Position numbers and translations under genes: made by a program. Below the pieces are notes generated by a model that worked only from the letters and a program-made list of their open reading frames with translations, made no database searches and was not told the DNA's origin. Shown here in pieces: positions 42,705 to 52,099 of a DNA stretch of 64,000 nucleotides. Numbering within the stretch: position 1 is the stretch's first letter; every line of letters begins with the position of its first letter. Source of the stretch: Balneolaceae bacterium UBA7797 (GTDB lineage: Bacteria; Bacteroidota; Rhodothermia; Balneolales; Balneolaceae); the NCBI GenBank assembly GCA_002480645.1, contig DLCN01000024.1, positions 1 through 64,000 on the forward strand, given 5' to 3'.

Positions 42705-45700
42705 TTAGAACGTTGTGTTAAATCCAATAGAAATTACGCGTGGAATCGGATAAATACCGGTATCTATACCATTAGCCAGTACATTATTACTGCCGATCTC
42801 AGGGGTATAACCAGGGTATTCAGTAAATGTGAACAGGTTATTCGCTTTCAGATAGAAGCGCGCATTATCAAGATTCATCTTAGTGAGTATCTTTTCCGGT
42901 AACCGGTATCCTATAATCAAACTACGGAGTCTCAGATAACTGCCATCATGGATGAAGCGGTCGGACGGCAGGAAGTTATACCCACCGTAAGAAGGACGCG
43001 GTTCTGAATTACTTGTTCCTTCACCGGTCCATCGATCCCAGACATGTGCTTCGAAGTTGTAAGGATCGGGACGAACCACATTCTTTCCATTAAAGATCTC
43101 GTTACCGATCTGACCCTGAAACCCGATCGACATGTCAAAATTTTTCCAGTTCAGATCCATAGAGAAACCGTACACAAAATCCGGAATTGGTGAACCGATA
43201 TAGGTACGGTCGTCGCCATTTATAACACCATCACCATTCACATCTTTAAATCTCAGGTCTCCGATTCCGGCCTGGGATAGATGCGGATAGGCATCAAGTT
43301 CTGCCTGATTCTGGAAAATTCCATCTGTTACATAACCATAGAATGCACCGATCGGCCGCCCGACTTCGGATCTTGTTACTGCCTGACCATTAGCGAGGTA
43401 CCCGCCAACCAGAACAGAATCAATACCGCTGTTTCCGCCAATAGCTTTTACTTCGTTATGTACCGTATTACCCACGGCATTTAAACTGTAGCCCACTTCA
43501 CCGAGTTGATCTTCCCAACCCAGGTTGAATTCAAAACCTTCGTTAAGAACCACTGCTGCGTTATAGGTGATCTTTTGTCCTTGTCCGTTCCCTAAATGAC
43601 CGGGCGTAGAAAGATCCACCAGAATATCGTTGGTCTCACGATTATAGTAATCGAACTCTGCAGTGAAACGGCTTTCGAACATGCGCAATTCCAACCCAAT
43701 ATCGGTCTGGGAAGTGGTTTCCCATTTCAGGTTCTCATTACCTGATTTACCATAGGTAAGCCCGTTATAAAGTGCATCAGGAATGCCGAATACAGCATTT
43801 GCTGAAGTAACCAATGAAAATCTGTTCGAATAATTGATCTTCTCGTTACCGATCTTACCCCAGCTGGCACGAAGTTTTAACTGGTCGAACAGTTCCACAT
43901 CCTGCATAAAGTCTTCTTCCTCAATGTTCCAACCAAATGCAAAGGACGGGAATAATCCCCACTGTTTACCCTGTGCGAATTTTGAAGAACCATCATACCG
44001 GGTTGTTGCAGTAAACGTATATCTGTCGTCGTAAGAGTATACCAGACGTCCCAGAAATGACACCATATTATAGTAACCGGCAGCATTCACTCCGTTATTA
44101 ATGGAGCTTACCATATTGATGTTATTAGCCTCATCAACCACATATTCAGGAAGCACATACCAGAAATCTTCGCCATCACGAATGATATTCTGGCCGGCCA
44201 CATTCAAATATTCAGATCTTGTCTGCTGAAGAGTGATTCCCCCCACAGCATTGACCGAATGCTTATCAAAATCCTGAATGTAATTTACCGTGTTTTCCCA
44301 GATCCAGGTCATATTATAACTCTGGCCTTTGAACAGATCGCTGAATTCATTGTCCTGCTGAGACGCTGTTCCATCCGGATTATAAATAGTGTAGGCCGGT
44401 GTAAAGTTTGTTGCTTTATTGAAGGAGGCGTCCGTACCAAAACTGGTTTTAAGTAATAAGGCATCTTTTACAATTGCTTCAGCAAAGACATTACCAACTA
44501 CCCGAACACCTTTGTTGTAATTATTCGAATAATTGAGGGAGGCCAGCGGATTGCCAACGTTGTACACAACTCCAAAGCTGCCATCATCGTAATATGGCTC
44601 TAATACAGGCTGTGCACGATAGACCGCAAATGTTACCCCCGGAGCAACCTGCTGATTGTATGGAGCGATTGTAATATTATTCCCGATCTTTACATTCTGG
44701 CTGAGTTTGTACGTGTTATTCAGCTTCAGATTAAATCGCTCATAATTTGATTTATCAATGATACCTTCCTGCTGGAAGTACCCGAAACTCACATAATAAT
44801 CGCCTTTCTCACTTCCACCACTCAATGAGATCTGATGGTTTTGCATCGGAGCAACATTAAAGATCAGATCCTGCCAATTGGTATTAGGTACAGCATCCAC
44901 GTTATTATAGGAGCCCGATCTGATCTCATTTGCAATGATCGCAAACTGACGACCATTTAACAGATCAATTTGTCTTTCTAGTTGCTGAAGTCCGCTTTCA
45001 AGCGACACATTCACTTTTACTCCATCTTCTGCATTACCGGATCCGGATTTAGTTTGAACCAGGATAACCCCGTTAGCTCCACGAGAACCATAAATAGCAG
45101 TTGCTGAGGCATCTTTCAGCACTTCCATGGATTCGATATCTGAGGAATTCAGAAAAGAAATATCATCCAGAATAACGCCATCCACTACATAAATAGGCGA
45201 TGAATTATTGAATGTACCAACACCACGGATCCGAACAGCCGATGAGGCACCCGGTGCACCTGATGTGGTCGTGATCTGCACACCACTGACTTTACCTGTC
45301 AGAGATTGCTCAGCGTTCAATGAAGAAACCTTACCAATCTGCTCTGAACCGAGAGATCCTACAGCTCCGGTTACATCACGCTTACGAACAGCTCCGTAAC
45401 CGATCACCACCAATTCATCCAATTCATCTATCATTGGGGTAAGCTGAACAGTGATGGTCTCGAGGCCGGTCACATCAATTTCTTTCGTCTCAAATCCTAA
45501 ATAAGAGAAGATCAGAATATTCTGCCCATCCTCTAACCGTAAAGTAAATTCACCATTAGCATCTGTTGCAGTACCTTTCATTGTACCTTTAACCTGAATA
45601 TTTACCCCGGGTAAAGTCAGATCGGTTCCCTCTTCGTACACAGTTCCGGTAAGCACTGTTTGTGCCTGAATGTAGGTAGTGCTTGCTATCAAAAGTATCA

Positions 45701-45782
45701 ACAGTGTGCTTAGCATCCTCATGTTAAGTAGTACTGATCTACTCCGGGCAGCATGATCTTTAAACAGCTTTTGCTTTGTCAT
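42705..45782 (-). CDS. susC: SusC/RagA-family TonB-dependent outer-membrane transporter
   Basis: A 1,025-residue TonB-dependent receptor that imports oligosaccharide across the outer membrane together with SusD. A signal peptide ends near residue 41 (IQAQ), then comes a carboxypeptidase-like regulatory domain (TVLTGTVYEEGTDLTLPGVN), the SusC-specific ELVVIGYGAVRKRDVTGAV box, the plug (VRIRGVGTFNNSSPIYVVDG, SDIESMEVLKDASATAIYG) and a 22-strand barrel ending in ISIGFNTTF with the C-terminal Phe. There is no extra signalling N-terminal extension, so it does not use an anti-sigma relay. It starts 20 bases after the preceding hydrolase. Confidence 0.96.
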   Translation of the reverse strand: MTKQKLFKDHAARSRSVLLNMRMLSTLLILLIASTTYIQAQTVLTGTVYEEGTDLTLPGVNIQVKGTMKGTATDANGEFTLRLEDGQNILIFSYLGFETKEIDVTGLETITVQLTPMIDELDELVVIGYGAVRKRDVTGAVGSLGSEQIGKVSSLNAEQSLTGKVSGVQITTTSGAPGASSAVRIRGVGTFNNSSPIYVVDGVILDDISFLNSSDIESMEVLKDASATAIYGSRGANGVILVQTKSGSGNAEDGVKVNVSLESGLQQLERQIDLLNGRQFAIIANEIRSGSYNNVDAVPNTNWQDLIFNVAPMQNHQISLSGGSEKGDYYVSFGYFQQEGIIDKSNYERFNLKLNNTYKLSQNVKIGNNITIAPYNQQVAPGVTFAVYRAQPVLEPYYDDGSFGVVYNVGNPLASLNYSNNYNKGVRVVGNVFAEAIVKDALLLKTSFGTDASFNKATNFTPAYTIYNPDGTASQQDNEFSDLFKGQSYNMTWIWENTVNYIQDFDKHSVNAVGGITLQQTRSEYLNVAGQNIIRDGEDFWYVLPEYVVDEANNINMVSSINNGVNAAGYYNMVSFLGRLVYSYDDRYTFTATTRYDGSSKFAQGKQWGLFPSFAFGWNIEEEDFMQDVELFDQLKLRASWGKIGNEKINYSNRFSLVTSANAVFGIPDALYNGLTYGKSGNENLKWETTSQTDIGLELRMFESRFTAEFDYYNRETNDILVDLSTPGHLGNGQGQKITYNAAVVLNEGFEFNLGWEDQLGEVGYSLNAVGNTVHNEVKAIGGNSGIDSVLVGGYLANGQAVTRSEVGRPIGAFYGYVTDGIFQNQAELDAYPHLSQAGIGDLRFKDVNGDGVINGDDRTYIGSPIPDFVYGFSMDLNWKNFDMSIGFQGQIGNEIFNGKNVVRPDPYNFEAHVWDRWTGEGTSNSEPRPSYGGYNFLPSDRFIHDGSYLRLRSLIIGYRLPEKILTKMNLDNARFYLKANNLFTFTEYPGYTPEIGSNNVLANGIDTGIYPIPRVISIGFNTTF

Positions 45783-45802
45783 TTATATGCTGGTTAGGTT
45801 GT

Positions 45803-47266
45803 TTAATTTCTGTTTGACCCGTAAAAATCCAGCCAGCCACCGGTAAAACCGGCTTTTTCAAGGCCAGCCTGGATGTAGGGGTTTTTACGTAAAGTTTCCC
45901 ATATCAAACCTGACTCCAGGTTCTCTAGCTGGATCAGGATAGGCCCCTGATCAATGCCGATATAATCTTTATTGAACCAACCTCCTTCCTCAAAGGTGAG
46001 GTTGAATGCATCCAGAAAACCATATTTGGTGTATAATTTGTCGCCAAACTTCTCTTTCATGGTATACAGCGCCATCAAGGTTTCTTCCGGAGCGAATGGA
46101 ATGGATCCGCCGGCAGCAGTAGGCACAATGGTTCCGTCGTCGTTGTGATAGTCGCTGGCTACGCCCCGGGCTGTATACGTTTGGAACCGGACTTGCTCAC
46201 CATCTATATTTTTTACGGTATTCGCAGGACCATCACTCGCAGTAAGCCCCCAGATATTTTCGGAATATCCAGCAAAATTACCGGGATTCTCCATACAATA
46301 TGCCCGGTTTGATAAAGTCGCACGTCTTGAATTCTCAAAATAATCAATGCCTTTCTCTTTCATGTAAGCATCCTGTATCCCTCTGAAATCAATAAACATT
46401 TGTGAATACTGATGCCCGAATAACGGCCCGAAATTCACATGTTCGTATCCGTAAAACTCATCCCAAAGATAGGTCTCAGTCCATACCTCCCAGGAATTAT
46501 CCGGAATAGGATGTGTAGGTGAACCCAAAGCCTGAATCAGTAGTACCATAGCTTCATTATATCCTGTCCACTGAGCTTCAATAAATCCCTTTTCCGGGTG
46601 CCAGCCCATACTCATGGTCTCATTATCATTCATCGCCCAATTCCAATCCACCCTTAAATAGAGAGAATCTGCTAAAGCCCGTATCTCACGCTCTACGTCA
46701 TTCTCCTTATCAAAATAACTCTGAGCCGTTAACACGCCAGCCATTAACAATCCGGTATCAATAGTTGATAATTCTACTGTTTTAAAGCGAGTGCCGGTGC
46801 CGTAATTCAGAAAGTGATAAAAAAGACCTTTATATCCCGTCACACCTTGCTCATTGGGACCTTGAGGTGCATTCCATAACCATGATAAGGTTTTAAGTGT
46901 CCGTTCAGCTCCTTCTTCGCGGCTGATGTATTGATTATGTATACCTATTATATAGGAAGGAAGAGCAAACCCGGTTGCTGCAACACTGGTGAAATTTCTG
47001 GAGGGATACCGGTCATCTGTTTGCCAGGTCTCTGTATCTACAACCTCCCACATATAGTTAAAGGTCTTTTCCTTCAGATCTTCTACAAATTCTTTGGGCA
47101 CTCCGTAGTATAACTCATCAGCATGCGCTTTATTCTGAACTGATTCTTCGGATAAAGGTCCATGCTGAAATGCCTCTGCAATTCCCGTACTTGTCAGTAA
47201 CACCAAAATTAAAAGCGCTTTTACTCTGATAAGTAATGGGGATACTCTGTATTGAAAATGTTTCAT
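45803..47266 (-). CDS. PF10091/GH144-like exported protein, first gene of the glucan locus
   Basis: A 487-residue exported protein of the glycoamylase-like PF10091 family. TTG 47275 opens the frame, but ATG 47266 is preferred. A Sec signal ends near residue 35. Shared segments with the GH144 lipoprotein at 37785-39779 include TFNYMWEVVD, ATGFALPSYIIGI, GYNEAMVLLIQALGSPTHPI, LFGHQYSQMFIDFRGIQD, NRAYCMENPGNFAGYSENIW, GTIVPTAAGGSIPFAPEET and IGIDQGPILIQLENLESGLIW. It lacks the Ig-like modules and has no lipobox, so it should be periplasmic. Two differently located members suggest surface cleavage followed by periplasmic cleavage of the same glucan. Confidence 0.82.
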   Translation of the reverse strand: MKHFQYRVSPLLIRVKALLILVLLTSTGIAEAFQHGPLSEESVQNKAHADELYYGVPKEFVEDLKEKTFNYMWEVVDTETWQTDDRYPSRNFTSVAATGFALPSYIIGIHNQYISREEGAERTLKTLSWLWNAPQGPNEQGVTGYKGLFYHFLNYGTGTRFKTVELSTIDTGLLMAGVLTAQSYFDKENDVEREIRALADSLYLRVDWNWAMNDNETMSMGWHPEKGFIEAQWTGYNEAMVLLIQALGSPTHPIPDNSWEVWTETYLWDEFYGYEHVNFGPLFGHQYSQMFIDFRGIQDAYMKEKGIDYFENSRRATLSNRAYCMENPGNFAGYSENIWGLTASDGPANTVKNIDGEQVRFQTYTARGVASDYHNDDGTIVPTAAGGSIPFAPEETLMALYTMKEKFGDKLYTKYGFLDAFNLTFEEGGWFNKDYIGIDQGPILIQLENLESGLIWETLRKNPYIQAGLEKAGFTGGWLDFYGSNRN

Positions 47267-47338
47267 TCCTGTCAACTCACGTTACATCAGCAATAAGCTA
47301 AAAAATGCTGCTTTGGGGTCAGGTTTCTTTGATCTGAA

Positions 47339-47372
47339 CAAATATTGCTCTTGCTTACACCCTTATCAAGGG
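47339..47372 (-). promoter_or_regulatory. Probable promoter of the glucan utilization operon
   Basis: On the - strand, CTTG (47367-47370) and AATATTTG (47339-47346) are separated by 20 bases, near the Bacteroidota consensus (TTTG, 19-21 bases, TAnnTTTG; one mismatch in each box). A CCCTTGATAAGGG inverted repeat (47360-47372) covers the -33 box and could be the binding site of the regulator. The leader would be about 65 bases. Confidence 0.5.
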
Positions 47373-47445
47373 AACTGAACACAACACGATTACTACAGTA
47401 TCAGAAAAGCGCTTTTTTACCACTACTACAATACTACGTCAGTCT

Positions 47446-47483
47446 TAAATAAAAGTGCCTTTAAACCATAATAAAGGCACTTT
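47446..47483 (-). terminator. Terminator of the DUF420 gene
   Basis: Perfect 12-base inverted repeat AAAGTGCCTTTA / TAAAGGCACTTT (47452-47463, 47472-47483) with an eight-base loop; on the - strand it is followed by a U-rich stretch. It separates the DUF420 gene from the utilization operon, which has the same direction. Confidence 0.65.
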
Positions 47484-47552
47484 AAACTACGGGAAGGAGA
47501 ATGAAATTCTTTTTATCAATTTTGATAAGTGTGTGGGTGATTTTTAGAGTTT

Positions 47553-48116
47553 TTACCCAAATAATTTAAGAAAAGCGAATACGAGCACCCCCGTTACCGA
47601 CACATAAAGCCATATCGGGAACGTCCACTTAGATACTTTCCGGTGCGTAGAATACTTCCCGGAAAAGGCAAAGTAAAAACTAGATAGAACCAGAGGTACG
47701 ACAAATACTGAAAGAATTATATGGCTTACCAGAATAAAAAAGTAAATACCTCTGATTATCCCTTCGCCACCAAATTTGGTATCCCCCACAAAATGATGAT
47801 ATACAATATAGCTCACCAAAAATAGTGATGAGGATACAAAAGCAGCCAGCATAAAACGCATATGCTGTATGTAATTCTTCTTTTTAATCTGTGAAAAACC
47901 CAGGAGTAACAGAATGGTACTCAATCCATTAAATGTAGCATTCAATGCATTCAGGTTTTTTACCCAAGGAATAGAAGTGGTTGCCGGATCTTTGAAGTAG
48001 ATCAGCCAAACCAGAAAGATTAAAGCCGCGATACTCACTCCGGATATTAAATAGATCGCTTTTTTTGTGTCAAAATTCTCCAGACCGGATATTGATTTCG
48101 GTAATTCAGATGCCAT
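47553..48116 (-). CDS. DUF420 membrane protein (CtaM-like)
   Basis: A 187-residue inner-membrane protein with about five helices, matching DUF420. Recognisable segments are LNALNATFNGLSTILLLLGF, IQHMRFMLAAFVSSSLFLVS, YIVYHHFVGDTKFGG and FILVSHIILSVFVVPLVL with conserved His residues. The family includes CtaM, needed to make active heme-copper oxidase in Firmicutes. It is divergent from the act/cox cluster across a 275-base gap, which supports a role in maturation of the caa3 oxidase. Confidence 0.85.
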   Translation of the reverse strand: MASELPKSISGLENFDTKKAIYLISGVSIAALIFLVWLIYFKDPATTSIPWVKNLNALNATFNGLSTILLLLGFSQIKKKNYIQHMRFMLAAFVSSSLFLVSYIVYHHFVGDTKFGGEGIIRGIYFFILVSHIILSVFVVPLVLSSFYFAFSGKYSTHRKVSKWTFPIWLYVSVTGVLVFAFLKLFG

Positions 48117-48227
48117 CGTAAATTATACTATTAATATATTCTTGTTTTGATCGATAAGAAGTTAAGCATTCCTTCATCTTAAATTCATTTTTACTGAAAT
48201 GAATCAAGAACTTTTGGTGAATGTTTT

Positions 48228-48253
48228 TATCTTTGCCAGAATTCCTTTAGGAG
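48228..48253 (+). promoter_or_regulatory. Promoter-leader module 1 of the act-cox operon
   Basis: Exact -7 box TATCTTTG (48228-48235) followed by CC, then the inverted repeat TCCTTTAGGA within TCCTTTAGGAG (48243-48253). The downstream repeat would lie at the very start of the transcript. No good -33 TTTG at the usual distance. Confidence 0.5.
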
Positions 48254-48328
48254 TCAACCCTGTTATTTAGAACAAATACAAATAATAGTTCTGAGCAGTT
48301 AGTGGTACAAATCGAGTTTAAAAATCTC

Positions 48329-48353
48329 TACTTTTGCCCATCTCCTTTAGGAG
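48329..48353 (+). promoter_or_regulatory. Promoter-leader module 2 of the act-cox operon
   Basis: Exact -7 box TACTTTTG (48329-48336), CC, and the same TCCTTTAGGAG (48343-48353), exactly 100 bases after module 1. Its leader to the actA ATG would be about 45-50 bases. The CTCC/GGAG arms could fold into a short hairpin. Confidence 0.55.
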
Positions 48354-48391
48354 CAGAGCTCGGATAACAACTTTTATAAATCAGCATATTT

Positions 48392-49036
48392 ATGGCGCAG
48401 ATTTTCCCTAAGTGGACAAATCAAGTTCCTCAGAAATTATTAATTGGACTTATTGTCTTTGCCACAGCTTTAATTTTGGGCGTTTGGTACTTCTTCTCAC
48501 CAAAATATACCGACGTTGGTTACGCCCCTACACAACCTGTTCCGTATTCACATCAGATACATGTGCAAAAACTGGGATTAGATTGCCAGTACTGTCACTC
48601 AAGTGTATTTGATTCAAAACAGGCAAATATTCCACCGACACAAACCTGTATGAATTGTCATAATCAGGTGCTAACCGACAGCGAGAAGCTTGAGCCCATT
48701 CGTGAAAGTTGGGAAACCGGTAAAGCTGTTGAGTGGGTACGTGTACACAACTTAGCTGATTACGCTTATTTCAATCACGCAGCACACGTTAATGTGGGCG
48801 TTGGTTGTGAAAGTTGCCACGGCCGCATCGATGAGATGGAAGTTGTATATCAGGCAGAGCCACTTAGTATGAGTTGGTGTCTTGATTGTCACCGCGCACC
48901 TGAAAAGCATTTACGCCCGGTTGAAGAAGTAACTACTATGGGGTACGTAGCTGAGGATCAGCTATTGCTTGGCAGTGAATTAGTTAAAAAGAATAATGTT
49001 ACCCCACCGCAGTACTGCCAGGGTTGCCATTATTAA
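48392..49036 (+). CDS. actA: Alternative complex III pentaheme cytochrome ActA
   Basis: A 214-residue membrane-anchored multiheme cytochrome c, the periplasmic electron carrier subunit of alternative complex III. One N-terminal helix (about 15-34) anchors it. Five CxxCH heme sites are present: Cys65-His69, Cys86-His90, Cys139-His143, Cys163-His167 and Cys209-His213, with the extra His residues needed for bis-His ligation. It is the first gene of a tightly packed run actABCDEF-sco-coxBACD; the next gene begins 33 bases later. Confidence 0.93.
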   Translation: MAQIFPKWTNQVPQKLLIGLIVFATALILGVWYFFSPKYTDVGYAPTQPVPYSHQIHVQKLGLDCQYCHSSVFDSKQANIPPTQTCMNCHNQVLTDSEKLEPIRESWETGKAVEWVRVHNLADYAYFNHAAHVNVGVGCESCHGRIDEMEVVYQAEPLSMSWCLDCHRAPEKHLRPVEEVTTMGYVAEDQLLLGSELVKKNNVTPPQYCQGCHY

Positions 49037-49069
49037 TAACGAAGGATTTTTGAACCTATACATCACCAG

Positions 49070-52000
49070 ATGAGCGAAGTAACACAGAATACCTACTGGA
49101 AAAGCTTAAATCAATTAGCTCAGAATCAGGAATACCAGGAGTTTGTAGACCGCGAGTTTCCTGAAAACGCGACAGAATTAAAAGACGGAGTTTCCAGAAA
49201 AAGCTTCCTAAGAATTATGGGAGCCTCCATTGCGCTTGCAGGGTTTGCTGCATGCCGCCGTCCGGTTCAAAAAATTCTGCCGTACTCTAAACAACCTGAA
49301 GATATTGTACCGGGAGTGCCTTTATTTTATGCCTCCGCAATGCCTTTTATGGGTAGTTTAACCGGCTTGGTTATCGAGAACCACGAAGGCCGGCCAACCA
49401 AGGTAGAAGGAAATGAATTGCATCCCGGCAGCATGGGTAAAACCAATGCTTACCATCAGGCTTCTATGCTTGAGATGTACGATCCGGATCGTTCTCACTA
49501 TCCAAAAAGAAATGGCAGCAAATCTTCGGTTAACGATTTTGTAGCTTTTGCTAAAGAATATTTTGACAGCTCTAAAAAAGTAGCTTTTGTATCTGAAGCG
49601 AATTCTTCACCTACCCTTTCGTCTCTTAAAAGTGCTGCATTAAAGAAATTTGAAAACGCCAAATGGGTGACTTATGAGCCTTTTGGTGAAGAGAACATGC
49701 TGGAGGGTAACAAACTGGCATTTGGTTCTCGTTTGAGAACACACATTAATTATTCCGAAGCAGATATTGTTGTGTCTATTGATGACGACTTCCTGTCTGC
49801 TACTCATCCTAATAATGTAGAGTACGCATATAATGTTACTGCAAAGCGTAAAGTAACGAGTACTTCGGATGAAATGAGTCGCATTTATGCCGTTGAGAAT
49901 GGGTTTACACTTACCGGGGCATATGCTGATCACCGATTGAAGGTTAAAGCCAGTGAAATTCCGGCTTTTGTTAATGCATTGGCTGCTGCACTTTCCGAAA
50001 AGGTTAGTGGACTCGACGCCTTCAGTGGTTTATCCAATAAATTTTCAGGCGAAGACTTCCTACATGTATTAGTGGAAGAATTAGCCTCTCATAAAGGTAA
50101 GAGTGCTATTTCGGCTGGTCTTTCGCAGTCTGCCGACGTTCATGCTGTTGTAGCGGCAATTAATACCGCTCTGGCAAACAACGGTAAGACGGTTAATTAT
50201 CTTGAAGTACCATTTTTGGGTTCTGAGGATAACAATCAGGCTTTTAAAGCGCTGATCAGTGACATGAAATCAGGCACTTACGATGCCGTAGTTTTTATCG
50301 GTACAAACCCTGTATTAACTGCACCTGCCGATCTTGATGTTAACACAGCGATGGATAACACTTCTGAGGTAATTCATCTTTCAACCTATGTGGATGAGAC
50401 CTCAGCTAAAGCTAACTGGCATGTAAGCCGCTCTCACTATCTTGAAGCGTGGGGAGATGGTTACTCATATAATGGCAGCAGATCAGTAATTCAGCCTCAG
50501 ATCCGGCCTCTTTATGACTCATTGAGTGAGATCGAATTACTCAATGTGATTGTAAACGGAGAAATGACTCCCGGTCATGATCTGGTACAAGATACATTTA
50601 AAGGTTTTGTTTCCGGCTCTTTTGATAAGAAATGGAAATCAATATTACATGATGGAATTGAATCAAAGGATGCACTTAGCACCGTTAACGTTAGATTGAG
50701 ATCCGGCGTAAAACCGGCTTCTACTTCAGAAGCAGCCGGAATGGAGATCGTTTTCCGTGCAGACTCCTCCGTATTTGATGGTAGATTCGCCAACTTAGGT
50801 TGGTTACAGGAATTACCGGACCCAATGACCAAGATCACATGGGACAACGTGGCCCTGATGAGTCCTGCTACGGCAGAAAAACTTGGCGTTGATAATGAAG
50901 AATTAGTTCAGTTAACCGTGAATGAAGCTTCATTAGAGATGGCTGCCTGGATTCAACCGGGTCACGCTGATGATTCTATTACCGTTCATACTGGATATGG
51001 CCGAACAGGAATTGGCCGTGTAGCAGATATTGACGAAGATCAGAATTCAGGCGGGGTAAATGTTTACCCGTTAATGAATTCATCAACTCCACTATTCGCT
51101 TCTGTAAATGTTTCCGGAACAGGAAATACTTATAAAATTGCTTGTGTTCAGGATCACCACAGTCTTGAAGGTCGTGATCTTTACCGACAGGCAACCTTGG
51201 AGCATTACAAAGAGAAACCTGATTTCGCCGCATTTAAAAACATCCATGGATATGAAGTCCCCGGAATGGAAGAAGCTGAAGAGCTAGGCGAAGATCAGCC
51301 AATTTCTCTCTTTGATGAGCAAACTTATCCTGAGTCGGAACCACAATGGGGTCTGGCAATCGATCTGAATGCATGTTTCGGTTGTGGAGTTTGTATCGTT
51401 GCTTGCCAGAGCGAGAATAACATCCCGGTAATTGGCAAGAAAGAAGTAAGTCGTGGACGTGAAATGCACTGGATCAGAAATGACCGGTACTTCGTTGGCG
51501 ATAAAGAGAATCCGAAAGCTGTTCATCAGCCGGTTCCATGTATGCATTGCGAATTGGCACCTTGTGAACAAGTTTGTCCGGTTGCAGCGACCACTCACAG
51601 TGAAGATGGAATGAACCAAATGACGTATAACCGTTGTATTGGTACCCGTTACTGTGCAAATAACTGCCCATTCAAAGTTCGTCGCTTCAACTTCTTTAAT
51701 TATCCTAAAGAATATCTTACTACCGGAGAGGATCCGGATATTATTCAAATGGCCATGAACCCTGAAGTAACTGTACGTTTCAGAGGGGTTATGGAGAAAT
51801 GTACTTACTGTGTTCAAAGAGTAAACCGGGCTAAGATCGATGCTAAGATCAAAACCGGTTCTCCGAAACCAGCAGATGGCACTGTAAAAACTGCCTGCCA
51901 GCAGGCTTGTCCGGCTGATGCCATTTATTTCGGCGATCTGACCGATAATAACAGTGTTGTTGCCAAAATGAAGCACAACGAACGTAATTATCTGATGCTT

Positions 52001-52099
52001 GAGGAATTAAACGTTCGAGCACGTACATCTTACATGGCTAAATTAAGCAATCCAAACCCTGCTTTGGCTGAAGAAATTAACGAGGAACACGCCCACTAA
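49070..52099 (+). CDS. actB: Alternative complex III iron-sulfur/molybdopterin-like subunit ActB
   Basis: A 1,009-residue fusion of a molybdopterin oxidoreductase-like domain and a C-terminal ferredoxin-like domain. A Tat-type signal (SRKSFLRIMGASIALAGFAAC, about residues 43-63, RK instead of RR) indicates export; the Cys at its end could be lipid-modified. The cluster-binding cysteines are in NACFGCGVCIVACQSENN, CMHCELAPCEQVCP, CIGTRYCANNCPFKVRR and CTYCVQRVNR with CQQACPADAI. ACIII members keep the fold but lack a Mo cofactor. It transfers electrons within the complex. Its stop overlaps the actC start by one base. Confidence 0.93.
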   Translation: MSEVTQNTYWKSLNQLAQNQEYQEFVDREFPENATELKDGVSRKSFLRIMGASIALAGFAACRRPVQKILPYSKQPEDIVPGVPLFYASAMPFMGSLTGLVIENHEGRPTKVEGNELHPGSMGKTNAYHQASMLEMYDPDRSHYPKRNGSKSSVNDFVAFAKEYFDSSKKVAFVSEANSSPTLSSLKSAALKKFENAKWVTYEPFGEENMLEGNKLAFGSRLRTHINYSEADIVVSIDDDFLSATHPNNVEYAYNVTAKRKVTSTSDEMSRIYAVENGFTLTGAYADHRLKVKASEIPAFVNALAAALSEKVSGLDAFSGLSNKFSGEDFLHVLVEELASHKGKSAISAGLSQSADVHAVVAAINTALANNGKTVNYLEVPFLGSEDNNQAFKALISDMKSGTYDAVVFIGTNPVLTAPADLDVNTAMDNTSEVIHLSTYVDETSAKANWHVSRSHYLEAWGDGYSYNGSRSVIQPQIRPLYDSLSEIELLNVIVNGEMTPGHDLVQDTFKGFVSGSFDKKWKSILHDGIESKDALSTVNVRLRSGVKPASTSEAAGMEIVFRADSSVFDGRFANLGWLQELPDPMTKITWDNVALMSPATAEKLGVDNEELVQLTVNEASLEMAAWIQPGHADDSITVHTGYGRTGIGRVADIDEDQNSGGVNVYPLMNSSTPLFASVNVSGTGNTYKIACVQDHHSLEGRDLYRQATLEHYKEKPDFAAFKNIHGYEVPGMEEAEELGEDQPISLFDEQTYPESEPQWGLAIDLNACFGCGVCIVACQSENNIPVIGKKEVSRGREMHWIRNDRYFVGDKENPKAVHQPVPCMHCELAPCEQVCPVAATTHSEDGMNQMTYNRCIGTRYCANNCPFKVRRFNFFNYPKEYLTTGEDPDIIQMAMNPEVTVRFRGVMEKCTYCVQRVNRAKIDAKIKTGSPKPADGTVKTACQQACPADAIYFGDLTDNNSVVAKMKHNERNYLMLEELNVRARTSYMAKLSNPNPALAEEINEEHAH

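Noticed and set aside
51284..51976. 230-residue open frame on the - strand inside actB
   Set aside because: It is antisense to the iron-sulfur part of actB, whose protein family match is certain; no promoter or family signature on the other strand.
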